Assembly (NCBI GenBank): GCA_910586355.1 | Contig: CAJUHJ010000010.1 | Span: 1 to 64,000, forward strand | Source of the DNA: an uncultured Lachnospiraceae bacterium | GTDB lineage: Bacteria > Bacillota > Clostridia > Lachnospirales > Lachnospiraceae | Direction of reading: 5' to 3' | Length of the DNA stretch: 64,000 nucleotides | Position numbers and translations under genes: made by a program | Notes under the pieces: generated by a model | The model's database searches: none | Seen by the model: the letters and a program-made list of their open reading frames with translations, nothing else | What the model was told of the DNA's origin: nothing | In this document: positions 26,068 to 34,560 of the stretch, in pieces | How positions within the stretch are numbered: position 1 is the first letter of the stretch | Layout: every line of letters begins with the position of its first letter

Positions 26068-26327
26068 TCGTCGTTGCACCTCCATAAAAATTTCTTCTGC
26101 TTTGGCCGTTTCTCTCCAAAAGCTGTTCTCTTATTCACAGCAAACCTATACAGCTCCGGTTCCCCGGCCTGAAATGTCGTGTATACACTTACTGTTTTAT
26201 CATAACTTAAAATCAAAAGACGTCTGAATGGATTCCGGTATGTTAAATCCTGATACAGACTATTTATGAACAGCAAATCCCATAAATTGGTATTCACTGC
26301 AGCCGCACATCCTTTTTTGACAGATTC
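26068..26327 (-). other. Long rpmJ-rpsM spacer without a supported gene
   Basis: 260 bases separate rpmJ and rpsM, much longer than neighbouring gaps. A minus-strand frame from 26297 stays open into rpsM, but its translation resembles nothing known and it lacks a ribosome site. The phrase GGATTTGCTGT recurs here and at the rpmJ ribosome site. It may be a leader for the distal alpha operon or a degraded gene; no clear promoter was found. Confidence 0.4.
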
Positions 26328-26441
26328 TTAGCCCTGTCTCTGTTTGTGTTTCGGATTTTCACAAATAATCCGAATACTTCCTTTTCTCCTAATCACCTTG
26401 CATTTTTCACACATAGGCTTTACAGATGATCTTACCTTCAC
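26328..26441 (-). CDS. rpmJ: 50S ribosomal protein L36
   Basis: 37 residues, MKVRSSVKPMCEKCKVIRRK at the N-terminus, translated from GTG at 26441 with GGAGG 7 bases upstream. The zinc ribbon is complete: Cys11, Cys14, Cys27 and His32. It lies in its usual position between infA and rpsM. A hairpin/SD module directly precedes it. Confidence 0.95.
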   Translation of the reverse strand: MKVRSSVKPMCEKCKVIRRKGSIRIICENPKHKQRQG

Positions 26442-26461
26442 AGCAAATCCTCCTTTTTCTT

Positions 26462-26497
26462 GCCCGCGCAGCGTGGCATATGTTATGCCCTGCGGAC
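26462..26497 (-). repeat. Hairpin/SD module upstream of rpmJ
   Basis: Minus strand: outer arms GUCCGC and GCGGGC, with an inner perfect hairpin GGCATA-ACA-TATGCC. The tail AAGAAAAAGGAGG supplies the rpmJ ribosome-binding site. Nearly identical in plan and sequence to the copy before rpsC. Confidence 0.8.
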
Positions 26498-26595
26498 TTT
26501 ACTTTTTGTATGAATATATAAACTTTGGGTATAACCACAAAATCCCAAAACATACATATAATATTGTAACACACTATTTTTTTTACGTCAACAAA

Positions 26596-26814
26596 TTATT
26601 TATCTCTCCATATAATTCTGCCTTTTGTCAAATCATATGGGGACATTTCAATTGTCACTTTATCTCCCGGCAGGATACGGATAAAATTCATCCTTAATTT
26701 GCCGCTGATATGCGCTAAAATTTTATGACCGTTTTCCAGTTCTACCTGAAACATGGCATTTGGTAATTTTTCTACTACGGTTCCTTCTACTTCAATAACA
26801 TCTGCTTTTGACAT
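26596..26814 (-). CDS. infA: Translation initiation factor IF-1
   Basis: 72 residues forming a single S1-type OB fold, with EGTVVEKLPNAMFQVELENG, ISGKLRMNFIRILPGDKV and MSPYDLTKGRI conserved. It binds the 30S A site during initiation. It is one base after the KOW-protein stop region and is preceded by a GGAGG-type site. Confidence 0.98.
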   Translation of the reverse strand: MSKADVIEVEGTVVEKLPNAMFQVELENGHKILAHISGKLRMNFIRILPGDKVTIEMSPYDLTKGRIIWRDK

Positions 26815-26815
26815 T

Positions 26816-27085
26816 CTATTGCCTCCTACTTATTGACCTTTCATATTCTTTGACTGCCCGATAAATCCTGTTATCGGCAAATGACTCTTCTTCCTTAAGC
26901 TGTTCCAAAATAAATTCCGGAATATGTTTTATAATTTGATAATGTTTTTCATTTTTTTTCTTGGGTTTTTGGGTGGTGTGTATTTTACCATCCACCAAAT
27001 ATGCAAACCGCTCTTTTTTCTTCCATATCAAATAAATTTTATTCTTATCATGTCCGGATAATGATTTTGCAAATTCTATTTTCAT
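26816..27085 (-). CDS. KOW-domain RNA-binding protein (L14e-like)
   Basis: 89 residues. The N-terminal half resembles the KOW/SH3-like fold of archaeal and eukaryotic L14e (AKSLSGHDKNKIYLIW), followed by a charged helical C-terminus. A gene of this type between map and infA is characteristic of Clostridia. Presumably it is ribosome-associated; the role is unproven. It overlaps map by 4 bases. Confidence 0.8.
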   Translation of the reverse strand: MKIEFAKSLSGHDKNKIYLIWKKKERFAYLVDGKIHTTQKPKKKNEKHYQIIKHIPEFILEQLKEEESFADNRIYRAVKEYERSISRRQ

Positions 27086-27879
27086 GCCGTCCCTCCCGGT
27101 ATCCAGACGCCTTCTGCAATCTCATCTTCCGTAATAGATAGTATTTCCGGTACTCCTTTTGTAATCAAAATTGTATTCTCATAATGTGCAGACAGCTTAT
27201 GGTCTCTCGTAACGACTGTCCATTGATTTTGCAGCCATGTTACATTTCCTGTTCCTTCATTAATCATCGGTTCTACTGCAAGCGTCATTCCGGGACGAAG
27301 ACGGATTCCTCTCGTTGGTTTTCGGAAATTCGGCACCTGAGGTTCCTCGTGAAGATGTGAACCGATTCCATGCCCTACCAAATCCCTCACTACGCCATAC
27401 CCATAAGATTTCGCTTGTTTATGGATTGCTGCCGACATCTGATGCAGGTAACAGCCCGCTGCTGCGTAGCGTATTCCAGCGAAAAAACATTCTCTGGTAT
27501 GCAAAATCAACTCAGAAGCTTCCTTTGATATTTCTCCAATTGCATGAGTCCTTGCCGCGTCAGAATGGTATCCTTTATAATTTACTCCAATATCCAGGCT
27601 TACAATATCGCCTTCTTTGATGATGCGTTTTTTGGATGGAATCCCATGTACAACTTCATCATTTACAGAAACACAGACAGAGGCTGGAAACCCCTGATAA
27701 TTTTTAAATGATGGGATACAGCCATAACTTCGAATCATTTCTTCTCCCAAGCAGTCAATCTCTAATGTAGTCATTCCCGGTCTTAATTCTTTTTTTAAAT
27801 CCTGATGTACTTTACCAAGGATTTTACCGGCTGCTCTCATAAGTTCAATTTCACGGGCAGATTTTATTGTCACTGGCAT
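27082..27879 (-). CDS. map: Methionine aminopeptidase, type I
   Basis: 265-residue cytosolic metalloprotease that removes N-terminal Met. All five metal ligands are visible: the two Asp residues in SLDIGV and HSDAART, His in GHGIGSHLHEEP, and the two Glu residues in AVEPMINEG and HYENTILIT. Its length is the standard catalytic domain only, with a few extra C-terminal residues. It starts 3 bases after the adk stop region. Confidence 0.97.
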   Translation of the reverse strand: MPVTIKSAREIELMRAAGKILGKVHQDLKKELRPGMTTLEIDCLGEEMIRSYGCIPSFKNYQGFPASVCVSVNDEVVHGIPSKKRIIKEGDIVSLDIGVNYKGYHSDAARTHAIGEISKEASELILHTRECFFAGIRYAAAGCYLHQMSAAIHKQAKSYGYGVVRDLVGHGIGSHLHEEPQVPNFRKPTRGIRLRPGMTLAVEPMINEGTGNVTWLQNQWTVVTRDHKLSAHYENTILITKGVPEILSITEDEIAEGVWIPGGTA

Positions 27880-27882
27880 ATG

Positions 27883-28527
27883 CTATGCTCCTAAAATCTC
27901 AACAATAGCTGCAAATACATCATCCATTGGACGCGTACCATCTACTGTTTTTAAAATTCCCTGACTTTTGTAATAATCAATTAAAGGCTGGGTCTGCTCA
28001 TGGTATACGCTAAGACGCTTTTGTACCGTTTCCGGTTTATCATCATCCCTGAGAATGGTTTCACTATTGCACTTATCGCAGATACCTTCTACTTTTGTTG
28101 GAATATTTACGATATGATACGTAGCCCCGCAGTTTACACAAGCTCTCCTGCCTCCCATACGGTTTACAATATTCTCATCCGGCACGTCTACATCAATCGC
28201 ATAATCCATTTTCTCTCCCATTTCTGCAAGAGTTTTATCCAAAACTTCTGCCTGAGGTATCGTTCTTGGAAAACCATCCAGTACAAAACCATTTTTGCAG
28301 TCGTCTTTTTGAATTCTGTCTACCACAAGCGCTACTGTCAATTCATCTGGAACCAAAGCCCCCTGATCCATAAAAGTCTTTGCTTTCATTCCAAGTTCTG
28401 TTCCTTCTTTTATATTCGCACGAAAAATATCTCCGGTTGAAATATGCGGTATCTGATATTTACCTGCAATCTGCTTTGCCTGCGTGCCCTTTCCGGCTCC
28501 CGGCGCCCCTAACATAATAATTTTCAT
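27883..28527 (-). CDS. adk: Adenylate kinase
   Basis: 214 residues, converting ATP and AMP to two ADP. The P-loop is GAPGAGKGTQA at the N-terminus, and the AMP-binding segments STGDIFR and LDGFPRT are present. The lid is the long zinc-binding form with CVNCG and CDKCN (four cysteines). The start at 28527 follows GGAGGGG; an upstream in-frame ATG is not needed. It lies between secY and map, as is usual in Bacillota. Confidence 0.98.
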   Translation of the reverse strand: MKIIMLGAPGAGKGTQAKQIAGKYQIPHISTGDIFRANIKEGTELGMKAKTFMDQGALVPDELTVALVVDRIQKDDCKNGFVLDGFPRTIPQAEVLDKTLAEMGEKMDYAIDVDVPDENIVNRMGGRRACVNCGATYHIVNIPTKVEGICDKCNSETILRDDDKPETVQKRLSVYHEQTQPLIDYYKSQGILKTVDGTRPMDDVFAAIVEILGA

Positions 28528-28599
28528 AGAATACCCCTCCATGTAATACACGTTTGGAGATACGGCATATGCCAGTATCTCCAAATGTATAAAATTAAT

Positions 28600-29919
28600 T
28601 TAATCATTTAAAAAACCTTTATAGTATCTTACCAGCATTTGTGATTCAATCTGTTTTATCGTCTCAATGATTACACCTACAATAATAATGATAGATGTTC
28701 CTCCAAAGGATACATTTGCATTAAATACACCACTAAAGAAAATTGGCATAAACGCTACGATTGACAAACCGACTGCTCCAATAAATACAATATAACCAAG
28801 CATTTGGTTCAAATAATCACTCGTCGGTTTTCCCGGACGGATACCCGGAATAAAACCACCCTGTTTTTTCATGTTATTGGCAATCTCCAATGGATTAAAT
28901 GTGATAGATGTATAAAAATATGCAAATGCGATTATCAATGCAATATACACTACTAATCCAATAGAATATATAGGCTCACTCGGATTACACCAATTTGATT
29001 GGGATAATCCTTTTAAAATCTTGCTGCCAATACCAGTTCCATTTCCTTTTCCAAGGATGGATGCAACAATAACTGGCGTCTGCATTAATGACTGTGCGAA
29101 AATAACTGGTATTACACCGCCGGTATTTACTTTCAGCGGGATATGGGAAGACTGTCCGCCTACCTGTTTTCTTCCCTGAATCTTTTTAGAATATTGAACC
29201 GGAATCTTTCGTTCTGCGTCCTGTAACAAAATAACAAAGACTACCATTGCTATAATTACTGCAATAACAACCACTGCCGCTAATACTGCCCTGGCCGGAA
29301 CGCTTTGTCCGGAAATAAACTGCTGATACAATACATTAAAATCTTCCGGCAGACGAGATAAAATATTGATTACAAGTACGATAGAAATACCGTTTCCAAT
29401 TCCTTTTTCTGTAATCTGCTCGCCCAGCCACATCAAAACTGCAGAGCCTGCAGTAAGAGTTACAACTACTACAATTACATTTAATGCATTATATTCAGAT
29501 AAATAATTGCTCCGCCCAAATCCGATTGCCATTGCAATAGATTCGATAAGTGCAAGTCCTATTGTTACATAACGTGTAATCTCGGCAATCTTTTTTCTAC
29601 CCTCTTCACCGTCTTTTTGCATCTCCTCTAACTTTGGAATTGCAATTGTTAAAAGCTGCATAATAATAGAACTTGTAATATACGGTGTAATGTTTAATGC
29701 AAATATTGACATCTGTTCAAAAGAACCGCCTGTGATTGCATCAAAAAAACTAAATGCATCGTTGCTCTGTCCTGAAAACCAATTTGCAAATACATCCCGA
29801 TCCACACCAGGAACCGGAAGCTGGCTTCCGATTCGGATGATAATCAGCATAAAAAACGTAAATATAATTCTATTCCGTATATCTTTTACCTTAAATGCAT
29901 TACGGAGTGTCTTTAACAT
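28600..29919 (-). CDS. secY: Protein translocase channel subunit SecY
   Basis: 439-residue integral membrane channel with ten predicted spans. Landmarks include PGVDRDVF near the N-terminus (plug region), ITEKGIGNGIS and the cytoplasmic loop with GRKQVGGQSSHIPLKVN. The start codon shares one base with the rplO stop region, so the two genes are coupled. Confidence 0.97.
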   Translation of the reverse strand: MLKTLRNAFKVKDIRNRIIFTFFMLIIIRIGSQLPVPGVDRDVFANWFSGQSNDAFSFFDAITGGSFEQMSIFALNITPYITSSIIMQLLTIAIPKLEEMQKDGEEGRKKIAEITRYVTIGLALIESIAMAIGFGRSNYLSEYNALNVIVVVVTLTAGSAVLMWLGEQITEKGIGNGISIVLVINILSRLPEDFNVLYQQFISGQSVPARAVLAAVVVIAVIIAMVVFVILLQDAERKIPVQYSKKIQGRKQVGGQSSHIPLKVNTGGVIPVIFAQSLMQTPVIVASILGKGNGTGIGSKILKGLSQSNWCNPSEPIYSIGLVVYIALIIAFAYFYTSITFNPLEIANNMKKQGGFIPGIRPGKPTSDYLNQMLGYIVFIGAVGLSIVAFMPIFFSGVFNANVSFGGTSIIIIVGVIIETIKQIESQMLVRYYKGFLND

Positions 29920-30356
29920 TAGATCACCTCTGCTTTTCCACCAAGAGCCTCTATTTTTTCTTTTGCACTTGCGCTGAATGCATTCACCTGTACAGTAAGC
30001 TTCTTGGTAAGTTCCCCTCCGCCAAGAATCTTAACACCATCTCTGGGATTTTTAATGATTCCTGCTTCGATTAATTTATCAATTGTAATAACAGCATCAT
30101 TATCAAACACTTCCAAGACTGACATATTTACCGCCACAATATCTTTCGAATTCCTACATGTAAAACCTCTTTTTGGAATTCTTCTGTATAATGGCATCTG
30201 TCCGCCTTCAAATCCAGGTCTTGGAGCTCCTGAACGGGCTTTCTGTCCCTTGTGTCCTTTTCCAGCGGTTTTTCCATTTCCTGAGCCATGTCCGCGCCCT
30301 CTTCTGAAATTACCATGTGCAGAACCCTTTGCAGGTTTTAAATTTGATAAATCCAT
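29919..30356 (-). CDS. rplO: 50S ribosomal protein L15
   Basis: 145 residues with a glycine/arginine-rich, extended N-terminal arm (KGSAHGNFRRGRGHGSGN) and the globular C-terminal domain with GVKILGGGELTKKLTVQVN. Normal length. Followed by secY with a one-base overlap. Confidence 0.97.
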   Translation of the reverse strand: MDLSNLKPAKGSAHGNFRRGRGHGSGNGKTAGKGHKGQKARSGAPRPGFEGGQMPLYRRIPKRGFTCRNSKDIVAVNMSVLEVFDNDAVITIDKLIEAGIIKNPRDGVKILGGGELTKKLTVQVNAFSASAKEKIEALGGKAEVI

Positions 30357-30380
30357 ACTGGCACCTCCTTATCTCTATGA

Positions 30381-30563
30381 TTAGATTTCTTCTACTTTCA
30401 CTAAATGCCTAACATTCTGAATCATTCCACGAACAGCTTTATTATCCGGCATTTCTACTGTTTTACCAATTTTACGTAAACCCAATGCTTCAACTGTCTT
30501 TCTGTTCTTTGGAACTGCACCAATGGTAGACTTCACCAATGTTATTTTTAATTTATTTGCCAT
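30381..30563 (-). CDS. rpmD: 50S ribosomal protein L30
   Basis: 60 residues, compact bacterial L30, with KITLVKSTIGAVPKNRKTVE and LGLRKIGKTVEMPD. Position between rpsE and rplO is canonical. Confidence 0.97.
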   Translation of the reverse strand: MANKLKITLVKSTIGAVPKNRKTVEALGLRKIGKTVEMPDNKAVRGMIQNVRHLVKVEEI

Positions 30564-30577
30564 TTTAGGTAACCTCC

Positions 30578-31087
30578 TTAACCCAGTATTTCTTCTACGG
30601 ATTTTCCGCGGAGTCTCGCTACTTCTTCTGGAGATTTCAACTGGCTTAACGCATTGATTGTAGCAAGAACAACATTCTGTTTATTGTTAGAACCCAAAGA
30701 TTTTGTACGGATATTGCTGATTCCTGCAAGCTCACATACGCTTCGTGCAGGACCGCCTGCAATAACTCCAGTACCTTCAGGAGCTCTTTTTAATAATACA
30801 GATGCGCCAGTGTGTTTTCCCATAGTATCATGTGTGATACTCTTGTTGTCATCTAACTTAACTTCGATTAACTTCTTCATTGCATCTTCTTTTCCTTTGC
30901 GGATTGCTTCCGGAATTTCAGATGCTTTTCCTAAACCTGCGCCAACATGACCATTGCCGTCGCCAACAACCACCAACGCTGTAAAACGGAAGTTACGTCC
31001 ACCTTTAACAACTTTTGTTACACGCTTGATTGATACCACTTTTTCTTCTAATTCAAATTGACTAGCATCAATAATTGTACGTTTCAT
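30578..31087 (-). CDS. rpsE: 30S ribosomal protein S5
   Basis: 169 residues. The double-stranded RNA-binding-like N-terminal domain (VSIKRVTKVVKGGRNFRFTA) and the C-terminal domain (GPARSVCELAGISNIRTKSLG) are intact. S5 contributes to decoding fidelity at the mRNA entry site. Confidence 0.97.
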   Translation of the reverse strand: MKRTIIDASQFELEEKVVSIKRVTKVVKGGRNFRFTALVVVGDGNGHVGAGLGKASEIPEAIRKGKEDAMKKLIEVKLDDNKSITHDTMGKHTGASVLLKRAPEGTGVIAGGPARSVCELAGISNIRTKSLGSNNKQNVVLATINALSQLKSPEEVARLRGKSVEEILG

Positions 31088-31104
31088 GTATTCGTGTCCT
31101 CCTT

Positions 31105-31473
31105 CTAAAACTCTAATCCGGCTTCACGGGCTGCGTCGGCTAAAGCTTTTACTTTACCTTGATAGATAAATCCGCCACGGTCAAAGACAACTTTTGTAAT
31201 TCCTTTGTCTAATGCCCTCTTTGCGATTACTGTTCCAAGATGTCCTGCTGCTTCTACATTATTGGTTTTCTCAAGCTCTGATTTTACTTCCTTTTCTAAA
31301 GTAGAAGCAGACACAAGTGTATTGCCAACTGTATCATCAATTACCTGAGCGTACATATGATTGTTGCTTCTAAAAACTGCCAGACGCGGTCTGTCGGTTG
31401 TTCCGGCAAGATGATTCCGAAGTCTTCTATGCTTTTTTGCACGAACTTCTGCTCTTGATTTTTTGCTTACCAT
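31105..31473 (-). CDS. rplR: 50S ribosomal protein L18
   Basis: 122-residue 5S rRNA-binding protein with a basic arm (RAEVRAKKHRRLRNHLAG), then RPRLAVFRSNNHMYAQVIDD and the end FDRGGFIYQGKVKALADAAR. Normal length and context. Confidence 0.97.
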   Translation of the reverse strand: MVSKKSRAEVRAKKHRRLRNHLAGTTDRPRLAVFRSNNHMYAQVIDDTVGNTLVSASTLEKEVKSELEKTNNVEAAGHLGTVIAKRALDKGITKVVFDRGGFIYQGKVKALADAAREAGLEF

Positions 31474-31492
31474 TCTTTGTCCACTCCTTTAC

Positions 31493-32032
31493 TTATTTTT
31501 TACCAGTCTTACCAACTTTACGACGTATCACTTCATCAGCATACTTAATACCCTTGCCCTTATAAGGTTCAGGTCTTCTCTTATCTCTGATTTCAGCAGC
31601 ATACTGGCCAACTTTTTCTTTATCAATACCTGTTATAGTGATTTTATTTCCATCTACCGCAGAATCCAATCCTTCTGGATCTGTCATTTCTACCGGATGG
31701 GAATATCCTAAATTCAAGGTTAATTTCTTTCCTGCTTTTGAAGCTCTGTACCCAACACCGTTGATTTCTAATACTTTAGAATAACCGTCTGTAACGCCTA
31801 CTACCATATTATTAATCAGTGTTCTGGTTAAACCATGTAAAGATTTCATTTTCTTTAAATCATTTGGTCTTGTAACAGTAATTTCAGAGCCTTCTAATTT
31901 AATATCCATCTCTGCCGGAAGAGTTCTTTCCAGCGTCCCTTTTGGACCTTTTACAGTCACATGATTATTTTCTGCAATATCCACAGTAACCCCTGATGGA
32001 ACTGCGATTGGCATTCTTCCTATACGTGACAT
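31493..32032 (-). CDS. rplF: 50S ribosomal protein L6
   Basis: 179 residues, two tandem L6 folds. MSRIGRMPIAVPSGV opens the protein, and the signature RDKRRPEPYKGKGIKYADE closes it. It borders the factor-binding site of the large subunit. Confidence 0.97.
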   Translation of the reverse strand: MSRIGRMPIAVPSGVTVDIAENNHVTVKGPKGTLERTLPAEMDIKLEGSEITVTRPNDLKKMKSLHGLTRTLINNMVVGVTDGYSKVLEINGVGYRASKAGKKLTLNLGYSHPVEMTDPEGLDSAVDGNKITITGIDKEKVGQYAAEIRDKRRPEPYKGKGIKYADEVIRRKVGKTGKK

Positions 32033-32081
32033 GCCCGTACCTCCTGTTTTTTATAGTTTATATTAAAGAGTTGCTTTTAGT

Positions 32082-32483
32082 CTACCACACAAACGCTAAA
32101 ACTTCACCGCCGACCTGCAGTTTTCTAGCCTGTTTATCTGTAACAATTCCTTGATTGGTAGATAAAATAGCAATTCCTAATCCCCCAAGTACATATGGGA
32201 TTTCATTTTTTCCAGCATATACGCGAAGTCCCGGTTTTGATATTCTCTTAATGCCAGAAATGATTTTCTCATTTTTATCGGCGCCATATTTTAAAGTAAC
32301 ACGAATTGTATTAAAATTATTTTCTTCAATGATATCATATTTTACGATATATCCTTCATCTACCAAGATGTCAGCGATTGCAACTTTCATCTTAGAAGAC
32401 GGAATATCAACTGTATCATGTTTTGCAGTATTTGCATTACGGATTCTTGTAAGCATATCTGCAATTGGATCGCTCATTGTCAT
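32082..32483 (-). CDS. rpsH: 30S ribosomal protein S8
   Basis: 133 residues, with SDPIADMLTRIRNANTAKHD and the C-terminal STNQGIVTDKQARKLQVGGE. In enterobacteria S8 represses the spc operon; a module hairpin lies just upstream here, but there is no evidence that S8 binds it. ATG at 32483 is preferred to the ATG two codons on, because it stands 10 bases after GGAGG. Confidence 0.97.
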   Translation of the reverse strand: MTMSDPIADMLTRIRNANTAKHDTVDIPSSKMKVAIADILVDEGYIVKYDIIEENNFNTIRVTLKYGADKNEKIISGIKRISKPGLRVYAGKNEIPYVLGGLGIAILSTNQGIVTDKQARKLQVGGEVLAFVW

Positions 32484-32505
32484 GATGAAATTTCCTCCTT
32501 ATATT

Positions 32506-32544
32506 TGTCCGCGCAAGCATGGCATAAGTATGCCCTGCAGGTAC
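32506..32544 (-). repeat. Hairpin/SD module upstream of rpsH
   Basis: Minus strand: inner hairpin GGCATA-CT-TATGCC is perfect. The outer stem is less regular (GUACCUGC against GCGGAC with bulges). The tail AAATATAAGGAGG gives the rpsH ribosome site. It lies in the 65-base rpsN-rpsH spacer. Confidence 0.7.
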
Positions 32545-32548
32545 TTCC

Positions 32549-32734
32549 TTACCAGCTTGCTTTCTTTACGCCCGGAATCTGACCTTTATATGCCAGCTCA
32601 CGGAAACATATTCTGCAGATACCATATTTTCTCAAATACGCATGTGGACGTCCACAGATTCTGCAACGGTTATATTCTCTGGTAGAGAATTTCTGTTTCC
32701 TCTGCTGTTTTACTTTCATAGATGTCTTAGCCAT
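32549..32734 (-). CDS. rpsN: 30S ribosomal protein S14, zinc-binding (type Z)
   Basis: 61 residues with the zinc motif Cys24-X2-Cys27 and Cys40-X2-Cys43 (CRICGRPHAYLRKYGICRIC). This is the short C-plus form, which is the housekeeping S14 in many Bacillota. Located between rplE and rpsH as expected. Confidence 0.97.
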   Translation of the reverse strand: MAKTSMKVKQQRKQKFSTREYNRCRICGRPHAYLRKYGICRICFRELAYKGQIPGVKKASW

Positions 32735-32749
32735 TAGAATTTCCTCCTA

Positions 32750-33289
32750 TTATTTTGCAAATGGCATACCAAACTGGGCCAATAATTCACGCCCCTCTTC
32801 ATCGGTATTTGCAGTTGTTACGATAATAACGTCCATGCCTCTGATTTTATCAATCTTATCGTATTCAATTTCCGGGAAAATCAGCTGCTCTTTGATACCC
32901 AGAGCATAATTTCCCCTTCCATCAAACGCATTCGGATTGATTCCACGAAAGTCACGTACACGAGGCAGCGCAAGATTTACTAAACGGTCAAAAAACTCAT
33001 ACATTTTCTCTCCTCTTAATGTAACCTTGCATCCAATTGCCATTCCTTCTCTGATTTTGAAATTTGCAACAGATTTTTTTGCTTTTGTAACGACTGCTTT
33101 CTGGCCTGTAATGGTCTCCATATCTTTTACAGCAGCTTCTAATATCTTTGCATTTTCTTTTGCTTCGCCAACGCCCATATTTACTACAATCTTATCAAGC
33201 TTCGGCACCTGTAATTTATTCTTATATCCGAACTTTTTCATCAAAGCATCCACGATTTTGTCCTGATACTGATCTTTCAGTCTACTCAC
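32750..33289 (-). CDS. rplE: 50S ribosomal protein L5
   Basis: 179-residue 5S rRNA-binding protein of the central protuberance, with KIVVNMGVGEAKENAK, RDFRGINPNAFDGRGNYALG and a C-terminal TTANTDEEGRELL. Length and context are canonical. Confidence 0.97.
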   Translation of the reverse strand: MSRLKDQYQDKIVDALMKKFGYKNKLQVPKLDKIVVNMGVGEAKENAKILEAAVKDMETITGQKAVVTKAKKSVANFKIREGMAIGCKVTLRGEKMYEFFDRLVNLALPRVRDFRGINPNAFDGRGNYALGIKEQLIFPEIEYDKIDKIRGMDVIIVTTANTDEEGRELLAQFGMPFAK

Positions 33290-33310
33290 CTGTTTTGTCC
33301 TCCTCTCCGA

Positions 33311-33622
33311 TTAATCAATGATATCACCAGTTGATTTGGCAAAACGAACTTTTTTATCTCCATCCATCTTAAAACCAATTCTGGTAGGTTTTCCTTTATG
33401 AAGATACATTACGTTTGACGCATCAATTGGTCCTTCTTGATGAACAATACCGCCCTGCTGATTTGCCATGCTGGGTTTTGCATGTTTGGTAATCATATTG
33501 ATTCCTTCTACAAGAAGTTTGTTCGTTTTTCTATTGACAGAAATTACTTTTCCTTCTTTATCTTTATCTCTTCCAGCAATTACTTTTACTGTATCGCCTT
33601 TTTTAATTTTACTCGTAGCCAT
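33311..33622 (-). CDS. rplX: 50S ribosomal protein L24
   Basis: 103 residues with an N-terminal KOW motif (IKKGDTVKVIAGRDKDKEGK) that initiates large-subunit assembly, followed by GINMITKHAKPS and the typical end RIGFKMDGDKKVRFAKSTG. Confidence 0.97.
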   Translation of the reverse strand: MATSKIKKGDTVKVIAGRDKDKEGKVISVNRKTNKLLVEGINMITKHAKPSMANQQGGIVHQEGPIDASNVMYLHKGKPTRIGFKMDGDKKVRFAKSTGDIID

Positions 33623-33636
33623 AAAAGCACCTCCTC

Positions 33637-34005
33637 CTACAATACTTCCGGAGCCAAAGAAACAATTTTCATAAACTGTTTCTCACGAAGCTCTCTAGCT
33701 ACTGGTCCAAAGATACGAGTTCCCCTTGGAGTTTTATCATCTTTGATAATAACAGCAGCATTTTCATCAAATTTAATATAAGAACCATCTTTACGACGAG
33801 CGCCTTTTTTTGTACGAACAACTACCGCTTTTACTACATCGCCCTTTTTAACAACGCCGCCTGGTGTTGCGTCTTTTACCGTAGCAGTAATTATATCACC
33901 GATATTTGCATATCTTCTGGTGGAACCGCCCATAACACGAATACATAAAATCTCTTTTGCCCCGGTGTTATCGGCTACCTTCAGTCTGCTTTCCTGTTGT
34001 ATCAT
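33637..34005 (-). CDS. rplN: 50S ribosomal protein L14
   Basis: 122 residues starting MIQQESRLKVADNTGAKEI. The start at 34005 is fixed by GGAGG 8 bases upstream and by family length; an in-frame codon at 34032 would add nine residues from the ribosome-site region. The C-terminus is RGTRIFGPVARELREKQF. Confidence 0.97.
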   Translation of the reverse strand: MIQQESRLKVADNTGAKEILCIRVMGGSTRRYANIGDIITATVKDATPGGVVKKGDVVKAVVVRTKKGARRKDGSYIKFDENAAVIIKDDKTPRGTRIFGPVARELREKQFMKIVSLAPEVL

Positions 34006-34026
34006 GCTTGCAGCCTCCTTTTTTCT

Positions 34027-34060
34027 GCCCACACATCAGCATTTTCCATGCTCTGCGGGT
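34027..34060 (-). repeat. Hairpin/SD module upstream of rplN
   Basis: Minus strand: inner stem AGCAT/ATGCT replaces the GGCAT/ATGCC of other copies, a compensating change. The outer stem is CCCGC with GUGGG. The tail AGAAAAAAGGAGG gives the rplN ribosome site. It sits in the 65-base rpsQ-rplN spacer. Confidence 0.65.
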
Positions 34061-34070
34061 ACTCTTTCTT

Positions 34071-34328
34071 TTATTTCGCTCTCTCTATAATCTCTACAAG
34101 TCTCCATCTTTTATCTTTTGACAAAGGTCTTGTTTCCATTACTTTGACTGTATCGCCAATTCTGCACTCATTTTTTTCATCATGTGCTTTTAATTTGTAA
34201 GTTTTCTTTACAATTTTTTTGTAAAGCGGATGTCTTACATTATCCCGGACAGCTACGACAATCGTTTTATCCATTCTGTCACTTACAACAACACCTGTAC
34301 GTGTTTTTCTAAGATTTCTTTCTTCCAC
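34071..34328 (-). CDS. rpsQ: 30S ribosomal protein S17
   Basis: 85 residues, OB-fold primary rRNA-binding protein: RKTRTGVVVSDRMDKTIVVA and DTVKVMETRPLSKDKRWRLV. Normal size, between rpmC and rplN. Confidence 0.97.
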   Translation of the reverse strand: MEERNLRKTRTGVVVSDRMDKTIVVAVRDNVRHPLYKKIVKKTYKLKAHDEKNECRIGDTVKVMETRPLSKDKRWRLVEIIERAK

Positions 34329-34350
34329 AGCCTTCGTTCTCCTTCCCGCC

Positions 34351-34560
34351 TTACTCTGCTATACTTGCCTTTTCAGTGATAATCGTCTGAATCCTGGCAA
34401 TATTTTTTCTGACTTCTTTGATTCTGCTGGTGTTTGTCAACTGATTCGTTGCATTCTGGAATCTCAAATTGAAAAGCTCCTTTTTTGCTTCCACCAACTG
34501 CGCATTCAAATCTGCGACAGACTGTGACCTTAATTCTTCTAAATATTGATTAGTTTTCAT
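34351..34560 (-). CDS. rpmC: 50S ribosomal protein L29
   Basis: 69 residues, two-helix protein near the exit tunnel, with KELFNLRFQNATNQLTNTSR. The start at ATG 34560 is preferred to the GTG three codons upstream, since GGCGGTG then serves as ribosome site and the protein begins in the usual way. It overlaps rplP by 11 bases. Confidence 0.95.
   Translation of the reverse strand: MKTNQYLEELRSQSVADLNAQLVEAKKELFNLRFQNATNQLTNTSRIKEVRKNIARIQTIITEKASIAE

Noticed and set aside
26046..26297. 83-codon minus-strand open frame running into rpsM
   Set aside because: No ribosome site and no protein-like family pattern; described as a spacer instead.
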